Source: Symbiodinium natans (taxonomy: Eukaryota; Sar; Dinophyceae; Suessiales; Symbiodiniaceae). Taken from it: DNA of 64,000 nt. Below, piece by piece: positions 12,097 to 21,842 of the stretch (its first letter is position 1; every line of letters starts with the position of its first letter). The notes below the pieces were generated by a model. That model was not told the DNA's origin. It ran no database searches and worked only from the letters and a program-made list of their open reading frames with translations. The translations under genes and the position numbers were made by a program. Location: the NCBI GenBank assembly GCA_905221605.1, contig CAJNDS010001635.1:124001-188000 (forward strand). The letters run 5' to 3'.

Positions 12097-12491
12097 CGCG
12101 ACCTGCCGCGAACTTGAAATTCCGGTTACGTCCTCGAGACTGAGCGTGAAATTCAGCGTGATATTTCCACGAATTCAGCGTGAAATTACGTGAAAATCTA
12201 CAATTGTCCGTGAAATTCTACAAAAGTCCGTGTGAAATTGCGTGAAATTTCTGAAACGCAGGGGTCTCTCCCAAATCTGCCAAGAAACGCCCGGCGTGAA
12301 ATGGCGTGAAATTGCGTGAAATTTCCCCCATAGGATGTCCTATACAACCGGTTGGGCGTGAAATTCCGTGAAATTCGCGAAGCTGGATTTCGAGTGAAAA
12401 TTTCGGACCCCTGCAGCTTTTGTCATGACATTTCGCCCCCCCGGGCGTGAAATTCGCGAAACCCTGCGGGCAATTCTATCCTGAAATTCGC
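12097..12491. repeat. Irregular cluster of CGTGAAATT-like motifs
   Basis: About fifteen occurrences of (C)GTGAAATT or a one-base variant lie in roughly 400 bp. Nearly all are on the plus strand, at uneven spacings of about 10-40 bases. The intervening sequence is not repeated, so this is not an ordinary tandem array. No coding frame is shared by the motifs. Confidence 0.75.
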
Positions 12492-12589
12492 AAGCTGCCT
12501 CCCCACCCCCCCCCCTTCTTCCCCTTTTGCATCCCTCGACACTAGCTTGTCTTCAATCTTCCTTGATAACTACATATCACAAAGAGATA

Positions 12590-13000
12590 TAGGGATGCAT
12601 ATCTATCTAGAAATGCATGGATATATGCATTATAAATCAATGTGTAGAATTTAATTATGTATTTCATGTGGATAAATATAAATATATATATATATATGTA
12701 TATGTGTGTGTGTCTTTGTGTGTTAAGTAAATATCTATATAAAAACATATATGTATATACATATATGTGTGTGTGATATACTCATACATTTATAGGTCTA
12801 GATCTTCATGTGCTATATAAATATATATAGACATGAAAACAGAGACATTTATGTGTATATATATAGATATAGATGTCTCTGTAAACGCTTCATATAAACA
12901 ATGTAAAGGCGGTGAAACTATAGGTATCAGATATGTATGTTTATACACATGCGCGTTATATATATATATATGTCCATATATGTTAATATATTTATATGTC
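12590..13000. repeat. AT-rich TATA-type simple-sequence region
   Basis: Repeated TATATA and TATGTATA words, with short GT tracts (about 12705-12722 and 12769-12775), fill this stretch. No gene is recognised. Confidence 0.8.
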
Positions 13001-13158
13001 TCTTCCTGGGGGCTTGCACGTACGCAGTCCTTGCTAACATGGCAAAACTGCGGTCTCAGAACAATTTTGGTTCATGCAATTTTTGAACATGTACACGCTC
13101 AGAACAAGTAGGGTCCATGTCACACTTTTTGGTGGCCTTCTTTGCAACCCCAAAAGTG

Positions 13159-13215
13159 CCTATACTACCGATTGCCGCAAGGGACGTCCTATACATCCTT
13201 TCAACACCCGTTGGT
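13159..13215 (-). repeat. Dispersed repeat family G, copy 2 (minus strand)
   Basis: The reverse complement carries TACCAACGGGTGTTGAAAGG and CGGTAGTATAGG in the same order as 10852-10908. The centre differs in sequence and by a few bases in length. Confidence 0.65.
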
Positions 13216-13795
13216 ATGTCCTGTAACACTGTAGCGCACATACTGAAAAGCTTCCTGGATTTGTTTCTGCAGTGTAGCGCATTGCGCAAACCCTAAACCT
13301 AGCCCCCCTGCCCAAACACAGCAAAACCTGAACCTGTAATGGGCTGGGGTCGGGGTGTACGTTGGTCGTCTTGTCCAGGATATCACCTTTGGCGGCTCCT
13401 GCACCGCGTTCTGCGCCACCGGGCCACTTGCCTTCGGCGTCGGTTGCGTTGTGCATTTCGCTTGGGGCTTGAAGTCTGCAAGAATAGGGGTTCGAAGGCC
13501 CTAAACCCTTGCACCCCTCAGTTGTTCATGGACCTGCAAGTAGTTCCTGGGATTTCCTAGTGCTGTAAGCGTTTTGAACTAGCAAAATTTTGAGCTTCCT
13601 ATACTTCTACTTAGCATGCAACAACATAGTATGCACTAAACGGCAAGTCCAATCATTGATAGGCTGCTCTATAATTACAAAGGCCATATCATTTGCAGGA
13701 GCCAAAGGCCTTCATGCATTATTTCGTTCCACCCAAAACTCACTGCACAAGCGCCAGCCGCAACAATCGTGGATCCATGCGGGAGGTGGGTAGCA

Positions 13796-14052
13796 TGTGT
13801 GTGTTTGTTTGTGTGTGTGTGTGTCTGTGGGTGTGGATGCGGGTGTGTTGGTGTGTGGGTGCGTGGGTGGGTGCGTGGGTGCATGCATGGGTGCATGGGT
13901 GCGTGGGTGTGGGGGTGTGGGGGTGTCTGGGTGTGTGGGTGTTTGCGAGCGTGTGCGCGCGCGTGCGTGCGCATGTGCCGGCACCGGTGCGTGCACGGGC
14001 ACCGGCGTGGGCACGTGCCCGCGCGCTCGCACGGGCGCGTGTGCGTGTGAAT
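13796..14052. repeat. GT-rich microsatellite region
   Basis: GTGTGT, GTGGGTGC and GTGCGTGG words run almost uninterrupted, turning into GCGC-rich alternating purine-pyrimidine sequence at about 13950-14045. The sequence opens several frames on both strands (Cys/Val/Gly- or His/Thr/Pro-rich), which I regard as artefacts. Alternating GT/GC sequence of this kind is prone to Z-DNA. Confidence 0.9.
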
Positions 14053-14540
14053 GTGTGTTACCCGGGGCTCCCTGTACACGGCACCCGCTACAGGGGACCT
14101 GCGTCACGACTTCACTGGCTTTATAAGGCACGAGAGCACTCCGCTTGAGGTACAGCCTTGTTGGCGGTGAACCTCAGGCAGCCGTGGGAAAAGGGAAGAA
14201 GCAGCTGCTCGGGAGTCGGGAGGGGTTTAGGTTTGCGGCTTTTGCTGGCCGCTTTCTGCTTCTATGGCAGTGGGACGCAGCCGGCTTTGGTTGTTTTAAG
14301 TCGCTGTACTAAGGAGGTCACAGCTGCAAATGCAAGGTTTCGGGTTCTGCATAGTGCATGTAACCTGGTGGGGCTGATGGGTTGGGCTTCTATCCTTGCC
14401 AGGGCCAGAGCTTCGTAAGATGCACGGGCACCTCTGAGAGTCAGGTGGTGTCTCAACAATCTCAGATTTCGAGTGTGCATAATCCTGGCTGACTCTGCCA
14501 TCCAGCCCTTGCACTTGCCTGGGATGGTTCAGGCTGATTT

Positions 14541-14611
14541 CCAGCATGGGCCATTATACCCTATAGCCTCCTGCAAAAACGGGGATGATAGGGCCCAATA
14601 GCCCATCCTGG
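14541..14611. mobile_element. Short inverted-repeat element
   Basis: CCAGCATGGGCCATTATACC at the left is matched in inverted orientation by a segment ending GCCCATCCTGG at the right, with imperfect arms of roughly 18-22 bases. A similar ATGGGCTATTGTACCC phrase occurs at about 47651, suggesting a dispersed family. Confidence 0.5.
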
Positions 14612-15471
14612 TAGCCTCACTTTCAGCCGCTCCACCACGTGCCCCACTTGGTCAGGACTGGCACTGCGTGCTTGATAACGCCACCGAGCAGCCGATCCTT
14701 CAGGCGGCTTTCAAAAAGTGGGGAGGTTTAGGGTGATGTATCTGCGCAAGCCAGCGGCAGTCGGGACTCCGATTTGAAGCCTATAATTATAGGGTTCAGG
14801 TTAGGACCCCAGGTATGAACAATCTGAAGATCAGACTCTCTGAACGAATCCGCCTGGCTTGATGGGTGGGCACTTGTCCAGTTGAGTCGCAGGCAGTGGT
14901 GTGTTCCAAGGGTATTGCACTGAGGGCTTACGGTTTACAGGGTTTTTTGGGGCTTAGGGTTTAGGATCTCCAGATACTTGGTGCCCACTGAGCATGCGCC
15001 AATTGCAGGGCACGACCCCGCAGTGCGATCCGGTGCCATGCGTTTCAGGCCGATAGCTGCGTGCTTTTTTGCAGGGCCGGACGAGGGTGACAGGCATAGG
15101 CAGGGTTTAGGGCTTTAGGGTTTAAGATGGTTCTGGTTTCTTGAAGGCTCTTGGGTGCTTCTAAGTAGAGGTTCTGCCCTGGCTTACGATCACCTGAGCC
15201 TTCAAGCAGGGCTTAGGGGAGCCTCCGAGCCGCAAAGCATAGTTTAGGGCTTCGGGTTGGAGAGCTTCTCTGGAAGTCCTGCTAAACAATCGCCTAGCTC
15301 CGGCTTGAAGGGGAGGTGTTGCTGCAGGTTGTGACCCATGATCTATCCATACTCCTTGGCCGCCCGAAGAGTTGGGAGAGAGCAGTTTGACTTGATGCTG
15401 TTGGCCGAGTAGAGTCGAGAGGGCGTTGAAAGTTCAAGCCCTAAACCTAAAAAACCGAAACCCCTCAACTA
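14612..15471. other. No gene recognised
   Basis: No long frame is open on either strand. Isolated TTTAGGG-type words lie at about 14955 and 15103-15125. Confidence 0.5.
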
Positions 15472-15504
15472 GTACCCTAAACCCTAAACCCTAAACCCTG
15501 AACC
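15472..15504 (-). repeat. Short CCCTAAA block
   Basis: Three to four tandem CCCTAAA units, ending in CCCTGAA variants. Confidence 0.85.
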
Positions 15505-15580
15505 CTCCGAAGCCTTGCCTGCCCCTGCGCGAGGGTGCGAGTCGAAGTCCCAAACCCCCCCTAAGCTACTACCCCTAAGC

Positions 15581-15690
15581 CTACCTTAAGAACCCAAAAC
15601 CCACTTTTTTGTAGGTTCTTATTATAAACACCCCCTTATAGGATTCTTAGGTAACCTACAAAAATCCAGGTTTTGGGGTTCTTAAGGTAG
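15581..15690. mobile_element. Inverted-repeat element with ~35-bp arms
   Basis: The left arm starts CTACCTTAAGAACCCAAAAC and ends TTTTTTGTAGG. The right arm is its near-complete reverse complement, starting CCTACAAAAATCC and ending GGGGTTCTTAAGGTAG. The 110-bp element could fold into a long hairpin around an AT-rich centre. I found no second copy in the window. The overall design (non-coding, terminal inverted repeats, ~100 bp) matches the other fold-back elements. Confidence 0.8.
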
Positions 15691-15980
15691 TCCCTAAACC
15701 CTCCAGGAAAATCCAGCCAGGCGTTAGAAAGAAAGCTCTGCTCTTCGCTGCCATCTTGCGGCTCGCAGGGGGGGAGAGTGGGTTGGGTGGCAGGGCATCG
15801 CAGAAGGCGGCAATCTTGCGCATTTGGCCACAAGCCGCAGAACCAAGCTTCAAGAGCCCAAGCCCCCCAGCCCTGAGCCGTATAAACCTAGAGCCCCAAG
15901 TCTTACCCTAAGCTCACTGAAGGCCGTACTGCCAAGACTTGCACCTTGCGCTTGGTGCAGTCGACCCCCACACACCACAT

Positions 15981-16087
15981 ATATGGGTAGTTCTCTAAAT
16001 TCGGGTCCCTTTTGGGGTCCCTTTTAAAAGGGTGCCGCCTTATAATACTTACCCAAAAGGGACCCTAGTTTAGGAAACTACCCATAT
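15981..16087. mobile_element. Fold-back element family C, copy 1
   Basis: The ends are ATATGGGTAGTTCTCTAAAT and the inverted partner ending AACTACCCATAT. Inside, a GGGTCCCTTTTGGGG block pairs with AAAAGGGACCC near the right end. Related copies lie at 51152-51250 and 52219-52312. No coding capacity is seen. Confidence 0.8.
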
Positions 16088-16203
16088 GACCAACAGACCC
16101 CCACGCCCTTCCCAAGCAAGAGGCCCGACTGAGCATCTATCAAGCTACTCAAACGCCATGGATGCTGATCAGTCATGGCCGAGTCCAGCAGCTTCTGGGC
16201 TGG

Positions 16204-16262
16204 TCTAGGGTTTAGGGGTTTAGGGGTTTAGGGGTGAGGGGCTAGGGGTTTAGGGTTTAGGT
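16204..16262 (+). repeat. Interstitial TTTAGGG/TTTAGGGG block
   Basis: About eight units, several expanded to GGTTTAGGGG and two degenerated (GGTGAGGGGC). Confidence 0.85.
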
Positions 16263-16578
16263 TTGAAGTTGTTATTGAGCTGAAGCGAAATCTGGAAGTC
16301 CTAGAGGCCTACTAATCCAAAAAGCAGAACTGGCTTAAGATTCAAAGGATGAGTGTCTGGGTGATGCAGGCTTCGCAACGTTGAGAGCAAGGGCTTGAGG
16401 CTGTTCTTGATTATAGGCACTTCAGGAACTTCAGTGTGTTTCCCTGTGCTCGGAACCATGTGTAGACCTGCCCTAATTAAATTCCAGAATGTCATCGGTT
16501 GCGCCACGATTACGATGTTTGGAGAGATGGTTGGCGCAGTCGTGAGCCCTCAACGCTCAACCCTAAACTTGAACTCTA

Positions 16579-16671
16579 CCCTAAGGCTCAAAAAACTCCG
16601 ATTAGGACTCCTACTTTAGGGTTTTTGGGCCCACAGGCCTTCTTATGGAAGGCTTTTGGGCTATTTAGGGG
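16579..16671 (+). repeat. Dispersed repeat family E, copy 2
   Basis: It starts CCCTAAGGCTC, contains TTTAGGGTTTTTGGGCCCA and AGGCCTTCTTATGGAAGG, and ends TTTTGGGCTATTTAGGGG. It aligns with 43579-43670 and with the reverse complement of 6965-7067. It carries an additional block (about 16590-16610) relative to the other copies. Confidence 0.75.
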
Positions 16672-16797
16672 CGATGGTGAAGACCCTAGAGTCGCTAAGC
16701 CTTCCGAGGCGCATTTAGACTCCTTCGACTTTAATCGAGAGCTGTCGGTGCCTTCCGAAGGAAGACATGCCGGGATCTCAGGTCTCCTCCGTTTCGG

Positions 16798-16840
16798 GTT
16801 TAGGGTTTAGGGTTTAGGGTTTAGGGTTTAGGGTTTAGGG
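16798..16840 (+). repeat. Interstitial TTTAGGG block
   Basis: Six perfect TTTAGGG units end only about 20 bp before fold-back element A2. Confidence 0.9.
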
Positions 16841-16862
16841 CTCCACCTTGCAGATCTTTACT

Positions 16863-16968
16863 TTGGGATGTTCCCCCTTAGAGTAACAGCTCTTCAATAT
16901 AGTGATTATAGTAGGGGGGGCAGTAGAATCCCTCTTGAAGACTGTTAGCATAAGGGGGAACGTCCCAA
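16863..16968. mobile_element. Fold-back element family A, copy 2
   Basis: TTGGGATGTTCCCCCTTA on the left, and CTGTTAGCATAAGGGGGAAC followed by GTCCCAA on the right, form the inverted ends. The interior carries a TATAGTAGGGGGGG-type centre. It is about 106 bp and non-coding. One mismatch (ACGTCC for ACATCC) breaks the terminal pairing. Confidence 0.85.
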
Positions 16969-17811
16969 TCTATACTGTCGATACTCTCCTTAGGACCTTG
17001 TTAGTTGGTTAGTGTTCGTTTACGTAAACTTGAAGGTGCTGTCAATAAATAATTTCCTGTATTTTGAGGTCAGCGGGCGTCTGACTTGGGCCCACAATAT
17101 GGTCCCTAACCTTCAAGTTGTGATGCATGGGAACTTAATATGTAGAGGGTATATAAGGGCCCCATACGAAGGGACCATGTAACTGCTCTTAGATTTGCAA
17201 CTGGATCCCTTACTCAACGGTCGCAAAAAGGCCAGCGTAGCTTGGAGCAACCAACATACAATCGACTGCGCAGTTGCCTTGCACCTGCCATGGGGACATT
17301 CAGGGAGACTTAGTGGACCCGGGCTTGCGGGACTCGAAACGGTTGTCTTTCGCTGTCGTTCACCGATAGAGCCTTGCCAGTGAGGGAATCTCTCCTGCCA
17401 ACGCTGCCATCTATGCAGCAGCAGAGCGTATTGCTTGGTAGCCTCCGTAATTGGTCCACAGAGTTCGACTTGTTGCTGCAAAGGGTCTCTTCACGACAGG
17501 CTCTTCGGCATGTGTTTACATGAACGAGCTTGTGTATTTGTTGTTTTCGTCGGTTGGGTTCCGTACACCTGCCACACTCAGAAACCTGAAGTCCCAAACG
17601 CTGCAACCCGCTTTGACATGAAATGAACCGAGGCCGACGTCAAGATCGGTGCCCTATCGCCGGCGATGTCCCCGGCACCACCCATTGAGGCCATGTAAGT
17701 AGGGCCAGTGGTGGATGTTATGGCTTATGGGCTTGTCAGGGTTGAAGTCGGATGTGTAATCTCTGTCATATTTATGGTTGGGATAGGGATAGGGGCGAGG
17801 GAGAGAGGCGA

Positions 17812-17836
17812 GGGGGGGGGGGGGGGGGGGGGGGAG
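17812..17836. repeat. Poly-G tract
   Basis: More than 20 G with a single interruption (GGGGAGGGG at its end). Confidence 0.9.
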
Positions 17837-19136
17837 GGGAACCTTGTTTTGGCTACTTGTAAACTGACATTTTTGTGGTGGCGGTTGCTCTTTTTTATGA
17901 AAGTGCCGAAGATGTTATACATCACCTGCATGCGACATGTCCGAAGACAAGTCCATGTATGCATGAATCAACAAGCCGTGGCGAGAAGTTGTTAATGTAC
18001 GCTTTGGAACTGAAACATTGCAATATTGCAATACATACCACGGCGGATGGTTCTGTTCGGCACGGGCTCGCCTCCCCCAGACCAAGGTTGGGGGTTAAGG
18101 GGGTACCCATGGGTACCCTAAACCCCAAACTGTATAAACCCTGTCTTAATCTTCAATGGCTCCCAGATGTCCCAGACCCAGGCCCGAAGCGACAGTTTTG
18201 GGGTCTTGTGTGTTGTTGAGATGGGGTAATCTGCAGGTTCTGGTTCTTAGTTGGTTTGTTGGTGACAATTACTATGCTTGCAGGCTTGCAGTGTATTTTA
18301 TGGGACAAAGAAGCCTAGGGTTTGATCGGTGGCATTCTGGAACAGCAGGCCAGCAACATTTGTAGAGTCGCACATCCACCGCAAGCAACCAGCAAGAACT
18401 TTAGGATTAGGGTTTAGGGTAGCTCATCTAAACTCTGGTCTAAACTTATGCCTCTATAACATTGTTGCAATCCCCTTTCGCCCTAAACCTAAACCCGAAG
18501 CCCCGACCGTGACAGCTGCAGGTGATCGATGCCGCGGACATGTTCGGAGAACTTCTGGGCTCGCTAGCTTCGAATGGACTGTCCTCCTGGCACCCTGCCT
18601 CAAGACGGTCTGCGCTTAGGGTTTAGCGTTTCGAGTTGTTTCTCAGAAACGGGCGGTGCCCAAAAGCCCCTTGCAAAACGGGTTAGGGTTCATAAGGTTG
18701 AGGCGGTTTAGGGTTCGGAGCCTTAAACTTTCTGACTGCTTTTTTTGTTCTGCTTCTTGAGCCAGATTCTGCCCGGCAATTCGTGAGCTGCAGTCCAATT
18801 TTGGGAAGCCTTGCTTGCCGCGTAAGCGCGAGTCTCGAAACGAGGGCTGGAAAGGCCAGGGCTGCTCTAACCCTAAATCCCCAACCCCTACACCCCATAC
18901 TCCGGGCACACTTCTCGAAAAGAAGTCCTAATCCCTCAAACCCCAAACCCTAAACCCTATACTCTACCATACTCTGGCTTAAGAGGATGCTTAGCTATAA
19001 GGAAGGCTTCAGAGGGCCCCGACATGCAGTGAGCCTGCAAGGAACATGGACGTTTCTTTGACATCTTCGGAGCTCCGAGAGGCCCCGGGGGCCGCCCAAC
19101 GCACACGGCGGGCGAAAGCTGGGTCATGGAGGATTC
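17837..19136. other. No gene recognised
   Basis: The short frames on both strands show no motif. Telomere-type words occur at about 18405-18420, 18617-18632 and 18936-18960. I see no RNA gene. Confidence 0.45.
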
Positions 19137-19282
19137 ATATGTATATGTACATATATATATATATGGATATACATATTTTTATTTGTTTTTGTATATGTAT
19201 ATATATATATATATATTGTATATATATATATAGCAAAAATAAATGGATAAATAATTATATATATATATATATATATATATTG
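19137..19282. repeat. TA-rich microsatellite
   Basis: Three (TA)n tracts (about 19151-19164, 19195-19232 and 19256-19281) are separated by TTTGTTTTTG and AAAATAAATGG spacers. Confidence 0.9.
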
Positions 19283-20107
19283 TACCTTAGAGGGCCTTGA
19301 CCATCCTTTAAACTCATGGACCCCCAAAATGGTGCAGCAGCTACTTTCTTGCGCCCTCCTCCCCTAATCCCCCCCTTCCCATCATTGGCGGCATTGCGGG
19401 GTGGGGACTCTTTCCTCATGATGCGCAGTTTGGCCTCTCTGTCCAAGACTTAGCGGGTTGCTTGAAGCCCCGACCCACCTCACCGCCACCTTCCGACGCA
19501 AGCTGGGATGTCCCTACAGGTGTTCTTGTTTTTCTTGGGTGACATGTCAAGTGCCTACAGGAAATCCCGACGCCCCCAAACCCGAAAGTCTGCCTGCCCA
19601 GACGTCGAATGGGCGCGGCGTTGCGGCACCCAATACCTCACCCATGGTCTACGGAGCAGGTTTCAGGACGTGCGGGCAGTGAGAAGTTTCGAGGGTCGAG
19701 GCTTTTGGATTGGCGCCAAAAAGGCACGGGCGTCCGATGCGAGATGCTGGTTTTGGGTATGCACCAGGGCCTGTCTTGCTTATACTATGTAGCTCCCGCG
19801 CGGCTCTATGAAGGTAAGAGTCTGCATTTAGATACAGGCAAAAAGGGCAGTGGCAAAGGACGAAGCAGCAGCCGGAAAGTGCAAGGATGAATACAGCACA
19901 TCATGTCCTCATGTCTGCACGTATGTGTACATATATATATATGCATAAGGTGTAGTATGGTATAGTACCGTATAGTGTACTGTAATATATGGCTGCTTGG
20001 TATACGATAGCATGTTATACAGTTAATTATTCGACAACACCTGGCTTTCAGACTCTGTAGAACCTGTTACGTGTTCAGAAGCTGCATAGAATGACAATGG
20101 AAAATGC
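19283..20107. promoter_or_regulatory. Region upstream of the PPR gene; no defined promoter element
   Basis: This stretch precedes the PPR gene. 19283-19917 holds short competing frames of no clear meaning. 19918-20040 is AT-rich with TATATATATA and GTATAGTA words. I see no dependable core promoter motif; dinoflagellate genes commonly lack a TATA box. I also find no copy of the dinoflagellate spliced-leader end sequence (TTTTGGCTCAAG), which retro-inserted genes sometimes carry. The regulatory label is positional only. Confidence 0.2.
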
Positions 20108-21355
20108 ATGCTAGAACCTACACCTAGCCGTGTAAGAGGGGCGGAGGCATGCATTATTGCCCGCAGTCGTCCTATGCAGCCACGTATGGACACGTACTGC
20201 ACTCGGCCGTTCCATGCCGCTGCACGTGCACATCAGAGGTTGCGTGCTGGGACGAGTGAGGTTCTTGGACAGTTGCAGCAGCAGAAGCAGCCAGCCAATC
20301 GCCAACTCGTCCATGAGCTCTTGAAGCCTTATCTGGCCCATTGGCAGAAGGATCCCAAGCTTATTCGCCCTCTTCTGCAACAGCTCAAAGCCCACAGCCG
20401 GGTCGATGTCCTGGGTTTCATGATGGAGCTTTTTGAGAGGGAAGGGAGAATTAATGTAGGCGTGCCCGAATACACCACAGCCATTGCTACATGCGCAAAG
20501 ACAAAGCACTGGCAGCTGGCTTTACATCTCTTTAATGGCATGCCGAAGGCTAAAGCTGAACGGAATGTCATTAGTTACAATGCCACCATCAGCGCTTGTG
20601 AGAAGGCTGGACAGTGGCAGCTGGCCCTTCATGTTTTTGACGGCGTTTTCGAAGCCAGGCTTGACCCCAACATCATCAGCTACAGTGCTGCCATCAGCTC
20701 TTGTGAGAAGGGCAGCCAGTGGCAACGAGCTCTGCAGATTTTTGACAGCATGTCAAAAACCCAGGTTCAGCCTGATGTGATCAGCTACAACGCCACCCTC
20801 AGCGCTTGCGAAAAGGGTGGGCAATGGCAGTTTGCTTTGAGTTTATTCGTCAGCATGCCGAAGGCTATGGTTGACCCCAGCATCATTAGCTTTAATGCCA
20901 CCATCAGCTCCTGTGAAAAGGGCCTCCTTTGGCCAACGGCCGTGAAGCTACTTAAGGGCATGCTCGAAATCAGAGCCGAGGCTGATGTCATAAGCTACAA
21001 TGCGGCAATTAGCTCTTGTGAAAAGGCTGGGCAGTGGCAGCTGGCCCTGCATTTGTTGGAAGATATGTCCAAAGCCCGGGTTCACCGGGATGTGATCAGC
21101 TACAATGCAACCATAAGTGCTTGTGAGGAAGGTGGTCAGTGGCAGGTTGCCCTCCATCTATTCTATAGCATGCCGAAGGCCCGTCTTGTCCCAAACGTCA
21201 TCACTTACAGCGCCACCATGAGCTGTTGTGTGGATGGCTCGCAGTGGCATTATGCCCTGGACCTCTTCTATGCCATGGGCAAAGCCAACATTGATCCTAA
21301 CGTCTTCAGCTACAACCACGCCATGGGCGCGTGTGCGAATCTGGGCTTTGGATAA
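20108..21355 (+). CDS. Pentatricopeptide-repeat (PPR) protein, 415 residues
   Basis: PPR proteins are helical-repeat, sequence-specific RNA-binding proteins that act mostly in mitochondria or plastids on RNA processing, editing, stability or translation. The sequence shows eight complete, gap-free 35-residue repeats in series: residues 119-153, 154-188, 189-223, 224-258, 259-293, 294-328, 329-363 and 364-398. A ninth is cut short at 399-415. The typical repeat reads ISYNATISACEKxGQWQxAL followed by HLFxxMPKARxxPN/D, a P-type PPR of dinoflagellate flavour. Residues 1-60 are rich in Arg and Gln with few acidic residues and no hydrophobic signal segment, so a mitochondrial presequence is more plausible than peridinin-plastid targeting, but this is inference. 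Residues 61-118 are helical-looking and may hold a degenerate repeat. There is no intron within the frame. The start is the first ATG of the frame after AT-rich DNA; Met23 or Met27 are alternatives. The end is unusual: PPR-like sequence continues in another frame downstream (next entry), so this may be a truncated or decaying member of the family. No DYW or other C-terminal domain is present. Confidence 0.85.
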   Translation: MLEPTPSRVRGAEACIIARSRPMQPRMDTYCTRPFHAAARAHQRLRAGTSEVLGQLQQQKQPANRQLVHELLKPYLAHWQKDPKLIRPLLQQLKAHSRVDVLGFMMELFEREGRINVGVPEYTTAIATCAKTKHWQLALHLFNGMPKAKAERNVISYNATISACEKAGQWQLALHVFDGVFEARLDPNIISYSAAISSCEKGSQWQRALQIFDSMSKTQVQPDVISYNATLSACEKGGQWQFALSLFVSMPKAMVDPSIISFNATISSCEKGLLWPTAVKLLKGMLEIRAEADVISYNAAISSCEKAGQWQLALHLLEDMSKARVHRDVISYNATISACEEGGQWQVALHLFYSMPKARLVPNVITYSATMSCCVDGSQWHYALDLFYAMGKANIDPNVFSYNHAMGACANLGFG

Positions 21356-21560
21356 AAGTAACTTTTCAAACAGGTGTACGTTCAAGCTATTGGTACGAGG
21401 GCTTGTTGGTATCTTGTCCCTAAGATGTTTTGCAAGGAATGGTGGGCCTTGGCAGCTGTCTCGGCATCTTTTCCTTGGCATGCTGGCGGCCAAGGTCGAT
21501 CCTGATGCTATTAGCTACAGCGCCGCCATCAGCTCTTTCGAGACTGGCGGGCAATGGTAA
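21342..21560 (+). pseudogene. Frame-shifted remnant of additional PPR repeats
   Basis: In the frame shifted +1 relative to the PPR gene, 21402-21506 encodes a degenerate 35-residue repeat with NGGPWQLSRHLF near its middle and AKVDPD at its end. A further partial repeat follows at 21507-21560, reading AISYSAAISS and then GGQW, with a TAA stop at 21558-21560 exactly where the family usually has Gln or another residue after QW. From the start of repeat 9 (21302) to the start of this repeat is 100 nt instead of 105, consistent with a net 5-nt deletion. Repeat 9 itself is hard to recognise after residue 415. A sequencing error or an unrecognised intron is the main alternative to pseudogene decay. 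Confidence 0.6.
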
Positions 21561-21770
21561 CCAAGTTGCCAGCAGAGATTTCTGGTCAACACGAGAAGCA
21601 AGCATGCGTTCATATCATGGTATCGAACTATACGAGACTTTTCTATACTAGAGTATGCTTCAGTGTACTCTTGCATGGCATCTCAGACTTCACTTGTTCT
21701 AGGTGATCCTATATCTCACTTCATTTGACCACGCAGCCTGGGGAGACAGTTCTGAATTCATTGCAGGGCG

Positions 21771-21842
21771 TTTGGGAACGATGAAGACAGACCTTCTACA
21801 CTGCTTTTTGGGAACGATGAAGACAGACCTTCTGCACTGCTT
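21771..21842. repeat. Tandem duplication of a 36-bp unit
   Basis: TTTGGGAACGATGAAGACAG and the following bases to CACTGCTT occur at 21771-21806 and again at 21807-21842, differing at one base (CTACAC/CTGCAC). The near-identity suggests a recent duplication. Confidence 0.9.

Noticed and set aside
13675-14148. Several 90-150-codon frames rich in Cys/Val/Gly or His/Thr/Pro
   Set aside because: They are all translations of the same GT-rich microsatellite on both strands.
17098-17179. Possible small inverted-repeat element (ATGGTCCCT / AGGGACCAT)
   Set aside because: Only about nine bases pair cleanly at the ends and no second copy was found; too weak to call.
20111-21605. Antisense and alternative-frame openings across the PPR gene
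   Set aside because: They are shadows of the 105-bp coding repeats; the repeats make the other frames open as well.
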